Of a stretch of DNA of 64,000 bases, positions 1 through 10,900 are shown one piece after another. Each line of letters begins with the position of its first letter. Position 1 is the first letter of the stretch. The stretch lies in assembly GCA_008729055.1 (NCBI GenBank), contig SDUX01000008.1, positions 4,737,756-4,801,755 on the forward strand, in the 5' to 3' direction. The translations under genes were made by a program, and so were the position numbers. Source of the DNA: Pyropia haitanensis. Its lineage: Eukaryota; Rhodophyta; Bangiophyceae; Bangiales; Bangiaceae. A model generated the notes under the pieces. The model was given only the letters and a program-made list of their open reading frames with translations, was not told the DNA's origin and searched no databases.

Positions 1-1184
1 GTGCTTTGTTCTCTGGCGCGCTTGTAATGCTTTGTCAAGCTGGTGCCAGCACTGATGCTCGGGACTGCCACGGTCGCGCTCCCCTGCACTTGGCCGCGGA
101 GCGTGGCAGAGCACCCGTGGTCACCGCTCTTCTCACGTTTCTCTCTAGATTACCTGGTGGCCACAACGGCAGCGGTTCACAGGGTGCCAGTGTTGGCTGT
201 ATGACACGAGCCGTTGTCACCCAGCCACCCGACGTCGGCTTAGAGGCGGTCGACCATGATGGCCACACGCCGCTGCATTACGCGGCCTTCAAGGGGCACA
301 AGAAAGTCGTGGCGATGCTCCTTGACCACGGCGCCCACCCTGCGGTGGTGAACGTCATGGGCGTTACACCCCTTTACATTGCCGCATCGCTGGGCCACGG
401 GGACATTGTTGACCAACTTGGCCATGAGCAGCCGGCGGGCGCGGTGAGCACGCCCCTACACGGAGCAGCCAAGTATGGACGGGTGGCGCTCATCGACAAG
501 CCGCAGCTGCGTCCGTTCTTGCTGGCCGCGGACGAGACTGGCAACACGGCGCTGCACCTTGCGGCCAGCGCTGTGGACGCGGCCTCTGTGCGGGCGCTGG
601 TGAGACTTGGCGCCGACGTCCACCGGTGCAATGAGGACGATGACACGCCGCTGCACCGGGCGGTGGCGTGGCTCGAGAGCCGAGTGCGGGACGCCGAGAA
701 TGACAATACGAGGGCAAAGGACCGCAAGGACGTTGGCCGCCGCCTGCGTGGCGCGGCCGCTGGCCCCCTGGTGCGGCGGCGGCCGCCGGGCACGGTGATG
801 GAGCTGCCGGGCGTCCCCGACCGAGTCACCCACAAGCTCGAGGACTTTCGGGCGGTGGTGCTGTGCTTCCTCGCCGCTGGCGTGCACGTTGGCGGCCTGG
901 GCGGCGGCGGCGGCGGGGGCGGGGGCGGCGGCGGCGGCGGCGGGCTGGGCCACCGGCACGTGCGGCGGCTGTGCCTGCGCATCGTCCGCAGCGCCGACGG
1001 GTTTGGGCCGCGGCAGTTTGCGCGGCTGGCCATCACCGGCCGGCTGCACGGCGAGGCGGCCGACGGCGGGCGGGCGCGGCGTCGCCGGGACGGCCGCGGC
1101 GGTGACGCGGCGGGGGGCGACGCGGCGGGGGGCGACGCGGCGGGGGCTTTGGTGGCGGTCGGCTCCGCCACGCGCGGTCGGTAA
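1..1184 (+). CDS. Ankyrin-repeat protein, 5' end outside window
   Basis: The reading frame is open to the left edge, so the true start lies upstream; it ends with TAA at 1182-1184. At least five ankyrin-type units are visible (motifs GRAPLHLAAERG, GHTPLHYAAFKGH, GVTPLYIAASLGH, GNTALHLAA, DDTPLHRAVAW) over roughly the first 230 residues, each with the TPLH/ALHLAA helix-turn-helix signature. Ankyrin repeats bind partner proteins, so no enzymatic role can be inferred. The C-terminal third has a poly-Gly run (about 901-945) and ends in a low-complexity Arg/Gly tail containing three copies of a GGDAA unit (about 1100-1145). No membrane segment or kinase domain is seen in the visible part. Which ankyrin family it belongs to cannot be told. 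Confidence 0.8.
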   Translation, partial: ALFSGALVMLCQAGASTDARDCHGRAPLHLAAERGRAPVVTALLTFLSRLPGGHNGSGSQGASVGCMTRAVVTQPPDVGLEAVDHDGHTPLHYAAFKGHKKVVAMLLDHGAHPAVVNVMGVTPLYIAASLGHGDIVDQLGHEQPAGAVSTPLHGAAKYGRVALIDKPQLRPFLLAADETGNTALHLAASAVDAASVRALVRLGADVHRCNEDDDTPLHRAVAWLESRVRDAENDNTRAKDRKDVGRRLRGAAAGPLVRRRPPGTVMELPGVPDRVTHKLEDFRAVVLCFLAAGVHVGGLGGGGGGGGGGGGGGGLGHRHVRRLCLRIVRSADGFGPRQFARLAITGRLHGEAADGGRARRRRDGRGGDAAGGDAAGGDAAGALVAVGSATRGR

Positions 1185-1627
1185 GGGCGCGTGTTGGTGG
1201 CGGCCACTCCCGCGGCCGCCGCCGCCGCCACGGTCGCGCTGCATTGCATACAAAACTGGCGCCTGGGCGCGATGCGTGCTTTCTGTCCCCCGCTCCTGCC
1301 GCCGCCCTCCTCCGCGCCTGTCCGCTTGCCCCCTCCCCCCTCCCCCCCGCGGTCCCTCTCCCACCCACGCCCAGCATAAGGGTGAAAGGCGCAGCAGCAG
1401 CAGCCGCCGGCGCCACCACCAGCGCCAGCCCAGGTAGAACAAGCGGCCTCCCCCCCCCCTCCCCCCTCCACCCTCCCCGCCCGCTCGCGCCGCCGCGACC
1501 CCGTCGGCGGCGGCCGTGACGCTGTCGGCAGCGGCGCGCGGGCAGCGCGGGCACCAACGGTCCGCCCACAGAGGGGGCGCACCACCGCCGGCCGCCGCGT
1601 CCTCGACGGCCCACTGCTGCGGACGTC

Positions 1628-1629
1628 CA

Positions 1630-1669
<40 letters not shown>
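1628..1669. repeat. CCG/CGG trinucleotide run
   Basis: A nearly uninterrupted run of CCG-type triplets in non-genic DNA. Similar runs recur at about 3700-3775 and 4355-4411. Confidence 0.85.
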
Positions 1670-3084
1670 TTGTGGTCGTCCCCCACCGGCCGCCGGCGCG
1701 CGGCCGCCAACCGCCGGCGGGGCGCACCCGCCAGGGCGCCCCCCTCCAGGTCGCCCGTGCGCCCGCCGCGGCCCGCCCGCGTGCCGCGACCGCCGCGGCC
1801 GCCACGCCGTGTGTCCGGCCGCGGCCACCCACTGCCAGCCTCACCACCCAATGGCGCGGCGTCCGCGCTGGGGCCGGCGGGGCCTAGTAGGCAAAGACAA
1901 ACAAGACCAAACGCCCGCGGCGGGCCTAGCGCGGTGGGGAGGACGGCGGCAGCCAGCAGCACCGGCACGCGCCCGTCACGCGGCGGCCGGCAGCCCGCGC
2001 CGCCGCTGCCGCCGTCGGGGCGGTGCGGGTGGGGTCACTGGGGGCAACGCACAGACACCAGGGGCCAACCGCGGCCGACCGCCCATGCACGGCGCTCGCG
2101 CGCGTGTCCACGCACCGTCACACCCACCGCCGCTGCCTCCGCCGCGTCCTCCATCGCGCCCAGCTGCCGGGATGTGTCGCGGGGGCTCCCCACGCAAGGT
2201 GCCAAGCGCCACCCACACGCGAGCCGCACGCGGCGCTGCCGGGCGGCGGCAGCGGCCGCACCCGACGCGGGCACCCCCCCGCCCGTCGCCGCCACAGAGT
2301 GGACGGCCGCCCGCCCGCCGTCGCCACCGCCACCGCCGGCAGCGTCGCCGACAGGCGGGAGGCGATACGGAGCGCGCGTCGTGTGGGACACGCCGCGCCA
2401 CGGCGGCCGCCACCAACAGCCACCGCCGCGGCGCGTCAGCGGGCGGCAACGGGGCGGCTGTGGCCGCCGCGCGCTTCACGCGACCCAAACTCTGCTGCCG
2501 CCGTGGCCGCCGACGCTGCGGCGGCCGCTGCCGCGTGGCGCATCCCCGCCCGCCGGCGTCGCCACCACCCACGCCGCCGCCCCACCAACGACATCAAAAG
2601 GCATCGCCAAAAGGGTCCCGGCGCAGCGGCGGCCCTCCCCCCCCCCCCCCCCCCGCCAGCAGTTCCACCCGCACCACGGCGCGGGCCGCTGGCGCCGCCA
2701 GCCGCGTGTGGAGCGGCCCGGCAGGGACCCACACCGGGACCTCAACAAGCAATCCGTACGTCACCGTCTCGGGCGGCGGTGGGCCGTCCCGGCCATCCGT
2801 TCCAAGGGCGGGCGCGCCGCACCCGCCGGGGGGCAGTGGCGGCCACGGCCGCCGGCCGGGCGGGGGGGGTGTCGCCGAGCCGCGCGCCGCCGCCGTCGCC
2901 GCCGCCACGGCTGCTGTCGACGCCACCGACACGCACGTACGCGGGCCGCACAGCAGCGAAAGCACTGCCGGGGAGGCCCTCTAGGCAGAGGAGCGGGCAG
3001 ACGACGGCGGGCGCTGCCGCTGTCACACCCGCCCACGGCGGCACGCACACCCCCAGACCGCGACGCCCACGACACGCCGCTGAC

Positions 3085-3104
3085 AAAAAAAAAAAAAAAA
3101 AAAA
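3085..3104. repeat. A20 homopolymer in GC-rich DNA
   Basis: Twenty consecutive A on the plus strand, flanked by DNA that is almost purely G/C. On the minus strand it is a T tract like those found after other stop codons here, so it could mark the 3' flank of an unrecognised minus-strand gene to its right, or the tail of a retroposed copy. Confidence 0.9.
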
Positions 3105-3689
3105 GGCCAGCACGCGGCCAGGCGAGTGGTAGCGCACGCCACGCCGGTCGCGGGTACAGCGCCTGCGGGCGCACAGCGACACCCGCCGGCCGCCGCCGCC
3201 GCCGACAAGGCGGCCGCGGCAAACCAAAGCGGCACGCAGCCGCGGCCTCGAGGGTGGCCGCGCCGCAACGCGGCCGCCCGCGGCGCCCCCACCAGCAACC
3301 AGAGGAGAGCAACGCAAGTGGGGCAGGCCGCTCAAACGGCGGCGGCCCGGTCTGCCCGCTCTGGCGAGGATGGGGGAGAGCGTGGCGCGCCGGCGGGGCG
3401 GTCCGCCACCCGCGGCGGGGGGGGGAGAGGCCGGCGGCACGTGTTCCCCCTGGCCACGGGGGGCACGGCCACACGGCGGGACGGGCAACCCCCCCCCCCC
3501 GCCCCCCCCCCAAAAACCCACCGCGCGGCCGCACGGCAGGCGGCGGCGGCCGCGACGGCACCGTGCAGCGCGGCGCGGCCGCCCCGCCGCGTGCGGCCGC
3601 CGCGGCCGACGCGGCCGGGCAGCCGCCGACGCACCCGCGGGGCGGCCGGCCGCACCACCCACACCACGGCCGCCGTCGACAGGCGGCAG

Positions 3690-3696
3690 CACGGCC

Positions 3697-3773
<77 letters not shown>

Positions 3774-3775
3774 AC
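3690..3775. repeat. GGC trinucleotide tract
   Basis: About 85 bases dominated by GGC triplets with a few interruptions. No gene can be assigned to it on either strand. Confidence 0.8.
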
Positions 3776-4353
3776 CCGCGCCGCGGCCGCCGCCGTCGTC
3801 CGCGCCCGTGGTGGCGGCGCCGGCGGCGGCGGTGACGAGCCGGGATTGGCGCGGCCGCCACGGCCGCGGCGGCCGCGCGTCGCAGCCGTGCCAGCGCAAC
3901 GCGACGCGCGGGGTCGACGCCTTGCCCGCCCCCCCCCCCCCCCCGGCCGCCCCAACGGCGCCAGCGCCGCCAGCAGCACCAACACCGCGACCGCACCGGC
4001 GCTGCCGACAGGCGGGCGCGGCTCCGCGGCGGGCCGCCCCGGCGTGACCGTCGACCGCCCAGACGACCGCCGCCACGGCGGCCGGCGACGGGCGGCGGCG
4101 GCACCGACGGCACCCGCCGACGCGGCGGGCGGCGGCAGCGCCGCCGCCGCCGCGGCACGGGCCGCCCCCCAGGCGGCAGCCCGCCGCGTCGGCCGCGGCG
4201 GCGCCCACCGTCAACGCCAACGCCACCGCCGGCACCCACCAGGCGCGGTCGCCGTTGACGCCGCGGCCGCCCGCTGCGGGGCGGCAGCCATTGGGTGGCA
4301 GCCCCGCTGCCACGGGCGCCGGCGCCCGCTGCCAGTGCTACAAACCAGACGGG

Positions 4354-4359
4354 AAACGC

Positions 4360-4410
<51 letters not shown>

Positions 4411-4411
4411 T
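4354..4411. repeat. CCG trinucleotide run
   Basis: A run of about 19 uninterrupted CCG-type triplets in non-genic sequence. Confidence 0.85.
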
Positions 4412-4614
4412 GTTGTTGGTGCACCCCCCGACGCCCCATCACGGTCAGCACCCCCACCGCCGTGGCCGTCGCCGCCACCGCGGCGGCGGCCCGCCGCACC
4501 GGTGGACGGAGACGGGCACGGCGGCGACGGCCAGAGATCACCGACGCCAATGGCCGCCGACGATCGCCACCGCCGTCGCCGCCGCCGCCGCTGCCGCCGT
4601 CGCCGCCGCCACCA

Positions 4615-4648
<34 letters not shown>

Positions 4649-5176
4649 CGTTGGCGCCGTCGCCAGCCGCGCCGCCGCCGGCAGCTCGACCCCGCCCAAG
4701 CCCCCCCACCCGTGCTGCCACCACCCCGCCATCCGAACAAGCCGCCAGCGTCCTAATTTCCCCCCCCCCCCCCCCCCCCCCCCCCTTGGGTAAACAGTCG
4801 CCGCAAGGCAGGAGGGCAGGCGGGGAGGTGGGCAGGCGGGGAGGGGCGTCGGGGGCGGGACGCCGAGCGGAAACAGACGAGTCAACAGAGCTCGAGCACA
4901 CCAAGGAGAGAGCCCGGCTCAACTCAGGCCGACTGTGTGCTCAGAAGTAGTTGTCTGTTTCTTGGCGGGTATTGTCGCTTTGTGTCTACAAAACGCACGA
5001 ATTCAAGTACGTACCAAGACTGCCGCGCGGAGAGCGTGACCGGCTCGGCCACCTTGGCCGCCGCCCCGCCTCCCCCATCGTGGCCAGGCGTATCGTCGGC
5101 GCCCCTCCCCCCCCCCCCCCCCCCGCCCCCCCCCCCGTCCTCTTTCCGGGAACCCGTGCGCCTGGCCCCTACCCCA

Positions 5177-6325
5177 ATGTCCACCATGCTGCGCCTCTTG
5201 GCCGCTGGGCGGCGGCTTGCCCCCGCGGGGATCCCCGCCGGCATCCCCGCCGGCATCCCCGCCACGGCGCGGGCGCTGACCACCACCCCCGCCGCCGCGG
5301 CGGCGGCCGCCGCCGCGGCGTCGGCGCGGCCGCCGCCCGCCGCATCGCCGTCGCCGTCGCTCATCCAAGACGTCCTCACCGCGGCGGCCGCGGATCGGCC
5401 GCTGAAGAACGCGGCCAAGTTCTACACCCCCGGCCCCGTCGGGCCCGCCGCCGCCCGCGCCGTCACGTGGACGACCGCCGAGCTGGCCGGCCACGCCGCG
5501 GCGCTCGCGGCCGGCCTCGCCGAGGCCGGCTTCCCCCCCGGCTCCCGCGTCGTCACGCTCCTCCCGCCGGGCTCCCCGGAAGCGCTCGTCACGGCGCTCG
5601 CCGCGGCGGCGGGCGGCCACACGCTCGTCGCCGTCGAGCCGCCCGCCTCTGGGGTGGTCAATGTGGGCCTCGTGGCCGACGCGGTGCGGCGGTCGGCGGC
5701 GGCCGCGGCGATCGTGTGGCACGGCTTTGCGCTCGGGGAGGGGGCGGACCCGGCGGGCGCCGACGCGGACGCGGACGCGACGGCGGAAGCGACGGTCGTC
5801 CGCTCCCTCGTCGGCGCCGCCGTTGCCCGTGCCGACGCGGCGGGCGTGGCGGGGTGGGTGCGGTCGACGGGGCGGCCGCTGCCGCGGCTGGACCAGCTGC
5901 CGTCGCTGCGGGCGGTCATCCACACGGGGCCCGCGTCGGTGCGGGGGGCGGTCGCGTTCCGCAACCTGCTCGTGTACAACCCGGCGCCGCGGCCGCGGCC
6001 GGCTGGGGCCACGGCGGCGGCGGCGGCGGACGCGGCCGCCACCGACGTGCCGCTGCTGATGCCCGCCGCGTCGTCGGCGGTGGTGACGAATGGGGAGGTG
6101 GTGGCGCGCGGGGTGGCGGCCGCCGACCGGCTGGGCCTGGGGGGGGACCACGCGTCGCCGGCGGGCAAGGTGCTCCTGCCGCTGGCCGAGGCCGCGCCGG
6201 GCGACGCGCTCGCGGTCGTCGTCGCGGCGCTGCTGCGTGAGGCGCTGCTGGTGAGCCCGAGCTACTTGCCAGACGCGGCGGAGGCGGCGCGGATCGCCAA
6301 GGAGGAGGGCGCGGTGGTGGCGTGA
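5177..6325 (+). CDS. Degenerate acyl-CoA synthetase-like (ANL fold) protein
   Basis: 382 residues from the ATG at 5177 (a second ATG lies at 5186); stop TGA at 6323. The N-terminus (MSTMLRLLAAGRRLAPAG) is Arg-rich and acid-free, as in mitochondrial presequences, and includes a repeated GIPA unit coded by tandem 12-base repeats. Residues about 95-170 follow the N-terminal pattern of ANL-superfamily adenylating enzymes: a T/TW..AEL..H...LA..L...G...G..V..LLP...E...ALAAA..G region. Where active enzymes have the Ser/Thr/Gly-rich ATP loop followed by PKGV, this protein reads PAASSAVVTNGEVV (about residues 295-308), without the Gly/Lys pattern. The protein stops soon after, so the acyl pocket, A8 hinge and C-terminal domain are absent; normal family members are 500-650 residues. 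It is probably catalytically inactive or a fragment. A T-rich tract follows at 6502-6524. Confidence 0.55.
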   Translation: MSTMLRLLAAGRRLAPAGIPAGIPAGIPATARALTTTPAAAAAAAAAASARPPPAASPSPSLIQDVLTAAAADRPLKNAAKFYTPGPVGPAAARAVTWTTAELAGHAAALAAGLAEAGFPPGSRVVTLLPPGSPEALVTALAAAAGGHTLVAVEPPASGVVNVGLVADAVRRSAAAAAIVWHGFALGEGADPAGADADADATAEATVVRSLVGAAVARADAAGVAGWVRSTGRPLPRLDQLPSLRAVIHTGPASVRGAVAFRNLLVYNPAPRPRPAGATAAAAADAAATDVPLLMPAASSAVVTNGEVVARGVAAADRLGLGGDHASPAGKVLLPLAEAAPGDALAVVVAALLREALLVSPSYLPDAAEAARIAKEEGAVVA

Positions 6326-6698
6326 GGGTAGGGAGTGGAAACGGAGGAGCTGGGCAGAGGGAGGGAGGCGGGGGGGGGGATTGAGAGGACGCGCAGGCGG
6401 GGGGGCAAACAGGCGGGGCGGGCGGGTGGGTGGCGGGTGGCGGTGCGGGTGGGTAGCGTGTCTGGATGAGCGTCGGCGCGGTCGCTCCTCGTGTGCTCCT
6501 GTTTTTTTTTTTTTGTTTTTTTTTCTTGTCATGCTTGTCTCCTCCGTGCGGGCAGTGTGTGGCGGTCGGCGACGGGCCGTCGCGGGGTGGCAGCGCGCAG
6601 CGGCGTCGGCAGCAGACCGAGGGCGTGTTTTTCTTGCGTGCGTGCTTCCCCCTCCAGCTCCCCTCCCGCGCCAGCCCCCTCCCGCACCCCGCCGCGGC
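6326..6698. other. Convergent intergenic spacer
   Basis: Spacer between the stop of the ANL-like gene (+) and the stop of the Reb1-like gene (-). It holds G-rich sequence and the T tract at 6502-6524; no gene is seen. Confidence 0.8.
6502..6524 (+). terminator. T-rich 3' flank of the ANL-like gene
   Basis: T12-G-T9 on the coding strand, about 180 bases after the stop codon. Its position matches T tracts after other genes in the window; a role in mRNA 3' end formation is an inference. Confidence 0.35.
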
Positions 6699-7897
6699 CT
6701 ACTCGGTATCGCTCAGCGGCGCCAGCACCACATCCGGGTACTCATCGTCCGACCCCTCTGGCGACGCGGCCGGCCGCGCTGGCCGCGTCGCGGTCGCGGC
6801 GGCCGCGGGGGCCGCCGGCCGCGGCGGCCGCTCCGCCGCCGCCGCCGCGGCCGCCGCGTCGGCGGCCGCGGCGGCCACCGCGGCGGCGCGCTCCCTCGCC
6901 GCCGCCGCCGCCGCCGCCTTGGCCGCCGCCCGCGCCCGCAGCGCCGCCGCCGCGTCCGCCGCCGCGTCCGCCGCGGCCCGCCGCGACCGCCCGCCACCGG
7001 CGGCGGTCCCACCACCCGCCGCGTCGGCGGCGGCCGCGTCGGCGGCGGCCGCGTCCCGCGCCGCCGCCGCCGCCGCGTCGGCCGCCCGCCGCGCGCGCTT
7101 GGCCGCCCGCGCGTTGGCGGCGGCGGCGGTCGCGGCGACCGCCGCGGCGGTGGCCCCCCGGTCCACCCCCGGGTGCCGCGCCGCCGCCGCGTTGACGCAC
7201 CGCAGCAGGTCCGCGTACGAGGACCACTGGTAGTGCGCGCTCGACGCGCCGCCCAGCGACGCCGCGCTCGGCGCGGGAAAGTCCACCGCCGCGGTTGGCG
7301 CGGCGAGCGCGGCGGTGAGAAAGGCGAGCAGCCGCGCCCAGCCGGTGCCGGTCAGGCCCGCCGCCAGCGCGGTGCGCGCGGCGGCAGACGCGGCAACGCC
7401 GCCGGTGCGGTCGGCGGCCGCGGCGGCCGCCGCGGCGGCCGCGGCCTCGTCGGCCGTCGCGGCGCGGCGGGCGGCGTCGCGCGCCGCGGCACGCGCCGCC
7501 GCGTCGGCGGCAGCGTCGCCCGTCGGCGCGACCGCCGCGGCGGCCGCGTCGGCCCGCACCGCCACCGCCGCCGCGGCGCGCGCGGCGACCGCCGCGGCGG
7601 CCGCGTCGGTGGCGGCCGCGGCCGCCGCGGCGCGCCGCACGCGCGCCCGCGCCGCCCGCCGCGCGCGCTTGTCCGCCGCCCGGTCGCCCGTGCGGGCAAC
7701 GGCGGCGGCGGCCGCGTCCGACTCGGCCTTGACGGTCGCCGCGTCGTACTTTACCGCCACCGCGTCGGCCTCGCGCTGGCGTTTGCGCTTGCGCTTGCCC
7801 CGGCTGGCCGCCGCTGCGGTGGTCTCCCCCTTGGCCTCCACCTTGGCCTCCACCTTGGCCTCTGCCTTTGCCTCTGCCTTTGCCTCCGCCTTGGCAC

Positions 7898-7930
<33 letters not shown>

Positions 7931-10900
7931 ACGTCGCCGCCGCCGCGCCCGTGCCCGCGTCGCCCACCGCCCACGACCGTGGCGGCGGCACAAAGCCCAG
8001 CCGCAGCGCGCGCTGCTTGAGGAACATCCACATCACCCGCGCGCTGCGCGTCGTCAGCGTGTCGACGAGGTCCCCCCACGGCACGTCCGCCTCGGCGGCG
8101 TAGCCGCCCGACCGGAGCGCGCTCAGCAGCTGCCGCAGGAGGCGGAGGTAGAGCGCGTTGGACGCCGCGGCGGCGGCGGAGGTCGACAGCCGCCGGCGGC
8201 CGCCGGCAGCGGCGCCGCCGGCGGGGGCCGCAGCGCCAGCAGCCGGCGTGGCAGGGGTGGCGGCGGCAGCGGAGGAGGCGGCGGTGGCAGCCGCGCCGGC
8301 GGCGGGGGCGGCCGATGCGCCCGTGGGCGCGGCACCGGCGGCACTGGTGGCGGCGGCGGCGGCGGCGGCGGCGCGGCGGGCGGCGACGACGCTGCCCTCG
8401 GCAACGGCCGACACGAGCGCCGTCGACTGCACGCATTCTTCCCACGCGAGCCGGCACTGCCGGCCGTTGCGCTTGCCGCCCATGGCCGACTGGGCCACCT
8501 CGGCCCACGGCACGAGCCCCGCCCGCACCGCCGCGACCGTCTCGGGGACGCCCATCGCCGCGACGGCGGCACGGACGGTGGCGGTCTCGTCCGCCGTAAA
8601 CGGCCCCGTCCGCACGTCCACCGTGTCGCGGAGGAGCACCCACTTGTCGCGCACCGCCTGGGGTGGCCGCGACAGCACCTCGCCAATCGTCACCCACGCG
8701 CCCGAGTGGGCGGCGACGAGGTCGGGCAGCGCCGCCTCCTCCTCCGCCGTCCACACGCCAGTCACGAGGCCGGTGCGCGACACGGACCGCACGCGCGAGG
8801 GGTTGCCCTCGGTCGGGTAGTAGCGCTTGGCCCAGCTGTACACCCGCTTGGGCGGGCCCAGGTGCGGCACCAGCGCCGTGACGGTGCGGAAGAAGCCCCG
8901 CGGCAGGTCCGCCGCGGAGCGGAGGATGACCGAGCCCAGCTCCGCCCGCACCGCCAGGTGCTCGTAGCCGGTTTCGGAGCGGAGAATCGCGAGGATGGCG
9001 GCGGTGAGCTCCTCCCGCTGTGCCAGCGTGTACTTGCCTCTGGAGACCGCCGCGGTCGGCGCGGCCGCGGGCGCGGGGCCGGGCCGCCGGCAGATGGGCG
9101 CGGGCGACGCCGCCGCCGGCCTGGCCGCCGCCGCGTCGGGCCGCGACGACCGAGGCGTCAGTGGCGGCCGGCCGGCCATGGCGGCGGCGGCGCCCGCGCC
9201 ACCGCGGGAAGGCGCTCCCGCGTCTGGCACCGCCGCCGGCGTTGCCGGCGTCGCCGCCGCCGCCGCCGCCGCCGCCGCGGCGGCGGCCGCCGCGGCGGTG
9301 GTGCCCACCGCGCGGCGGCCAAACCACACCGACCCGGGGGTAACGGCCTGATGCGGGGCGGCGGCGCCCGCGCCGTGCCGCACCGGCGGCGGCGTTGCCG
9401 GCACGGCCGCAGCGGCGGGGGCGGCGCCCGCAGCGGCGGCGCCGCCGACGGCAACGGGCGTGGCGCCACCGCCAGCCCGCGGCGGCGCGTGCCGCGCGAC
9501 CGTCACGGCCGCCGCCGGCGACGCGGCCGCCGCGCCGACGACGGGGGTGGCGGGCGCCACGCGACGCGTGGCCAGCGGCGGCGGCGGGGCGCCACCGACA
9601 GCGGCGGGCGTCACCGGCGCGCGCCGCGCCGCCGACGCGGCAGCGGGCGCCGACGCGCGGGGTGCGCTGCCGCCGGGGGTGGTGGACGTCTTGCGACGCT
9701 TGGCCGATGGCCGCGCCACGGCCGCACCAACGGGGGCAGGCGCCGACGGCCCGCGCCGCGCCGCCGACGCGGCCACTCGCGTGTCAATGGCGGCAGGCGT
9801 CGCCAGCCCGTGCCGCGCCGCCGACGCGGCCGCCGCCGGCGACGCGGCCGCCACACCCCCCAAGGGCGTGGCGGGCGCCTTGCGATGCTTTGTTGGCGGC
9901 GCCGCAGCCGCCGTATCGCCGGCAGACGGCGTCGCCGGCCCGTGCCGCGCCGCCGACGCGGCCGCCGCCGGCGACGCGGCCGCCACACCCCCCACGGGGG
10001 TGGCGCGCGCCTCGCGATGCTTGGTTGGCGGCGCCGCAGCCGCCATATCGCCGGCAGACGGCGTCGTCGGCCCGCGCCGCGCCGCCGACCCGGCCACTGG
10101 CGTGGAGGCGTCCGCCACACCCCCCACGGGGGTGGCGCGCGCCTTGCGATGCTTGGTTGGCGGCGCCGCAGCCGCCGTATCGCCGGCAGACGGCGTCGTC
10201 GGCCCGCGCCGCGCCGCCGACGCGGCCACCCGCGTGTCAATGGCGGCAGGCGTCGCCAGCCCGTGCCGCGCCGCCGACGCGGCCGCCGCCGGCGACGCGG
10301 CCGCCACACCCCCCAAGGGCGTGGCGGGCGCCTTGCGATGCTTGCTCGGCGGCGCCGCAGCCGCCGTATCGCCGGCAGACGGCGTCGTCGGCCCGCGCCG
10401 CGCCGCCGACGCGGCCACTGGCGTGGAGGCGTCCGCCACACCCCCCACGGGGGTGGCGCCCGCCTTGCGACGCTTGGCCGATGCCACCGCCGCCGCCGCC
10501 TCGTCAATGGCGGCGGGCGGGGCGCCCGCCCGCGGCGGCGGCCCGGCCCGTGCCGCCGACACGACCGCGGGCGCCGACGACCGCGGCGCGCCGCCGCCCG
10601 GGGCAGACGGCGCGGGTGCCGCCGCCGCCGCCGCCGCCGGTGCCGCCCCGTCGACGGCGGCGGGCGTGCCACCAGCCCGCGGCGACGGCGCGGCCACCGC
10701 CGCCGGCGCGGCCACCGCCGCCGCCACCGACGACCACGGGGCGCTGCTGGCGGGGGTGCCACGCGACTTGCGGCGCTTGGCCGGCGGCGCCGCCGCCGAC
10801 GGCGTGGTGCCATCGGCCGACGCCCGCTTGGCGCGCCGCGCCTTGCCCGCCGACGCCGCCACCGCCGCCGCCACTGCCGCCGACACGGCCGCCGCCGCCC

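Larger units (their letters stand above)
1185..5176. other. Extreme-GC low-complexity interval, no convincing gene
   Basis: Long open frames exist on both strands, but all translate to poly-Ala, poly-Arg, poly-Gly or poly-Pro and none shows a domain or a normal share of acidic and aliphatic residues. The interval holds several CCG/GGC triplet runs, C runs and an A20 tract. Long open frames are expected by chance where stop codons (T/A-rich) are rare. A minus-strand gene with unusual composition cannot be excluded. Confidence 0.6.

Noticed and set aside
374..1847. Minus-strand frames opposite the ankyrin gene
   Set aside because: Antisense shadows of the ankyrin coding region plus GC-rich flank; no domain, while the plus strand has five ankyrin units.
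2742..4740. Minus-strand open frames of 520-660 codons
   Set aside because: They translate to poly-Arg, poly-Ala and poly-Gly, run through the A20/T20 tract as poly-Phe, and overlap equally long frames on the plus strand.
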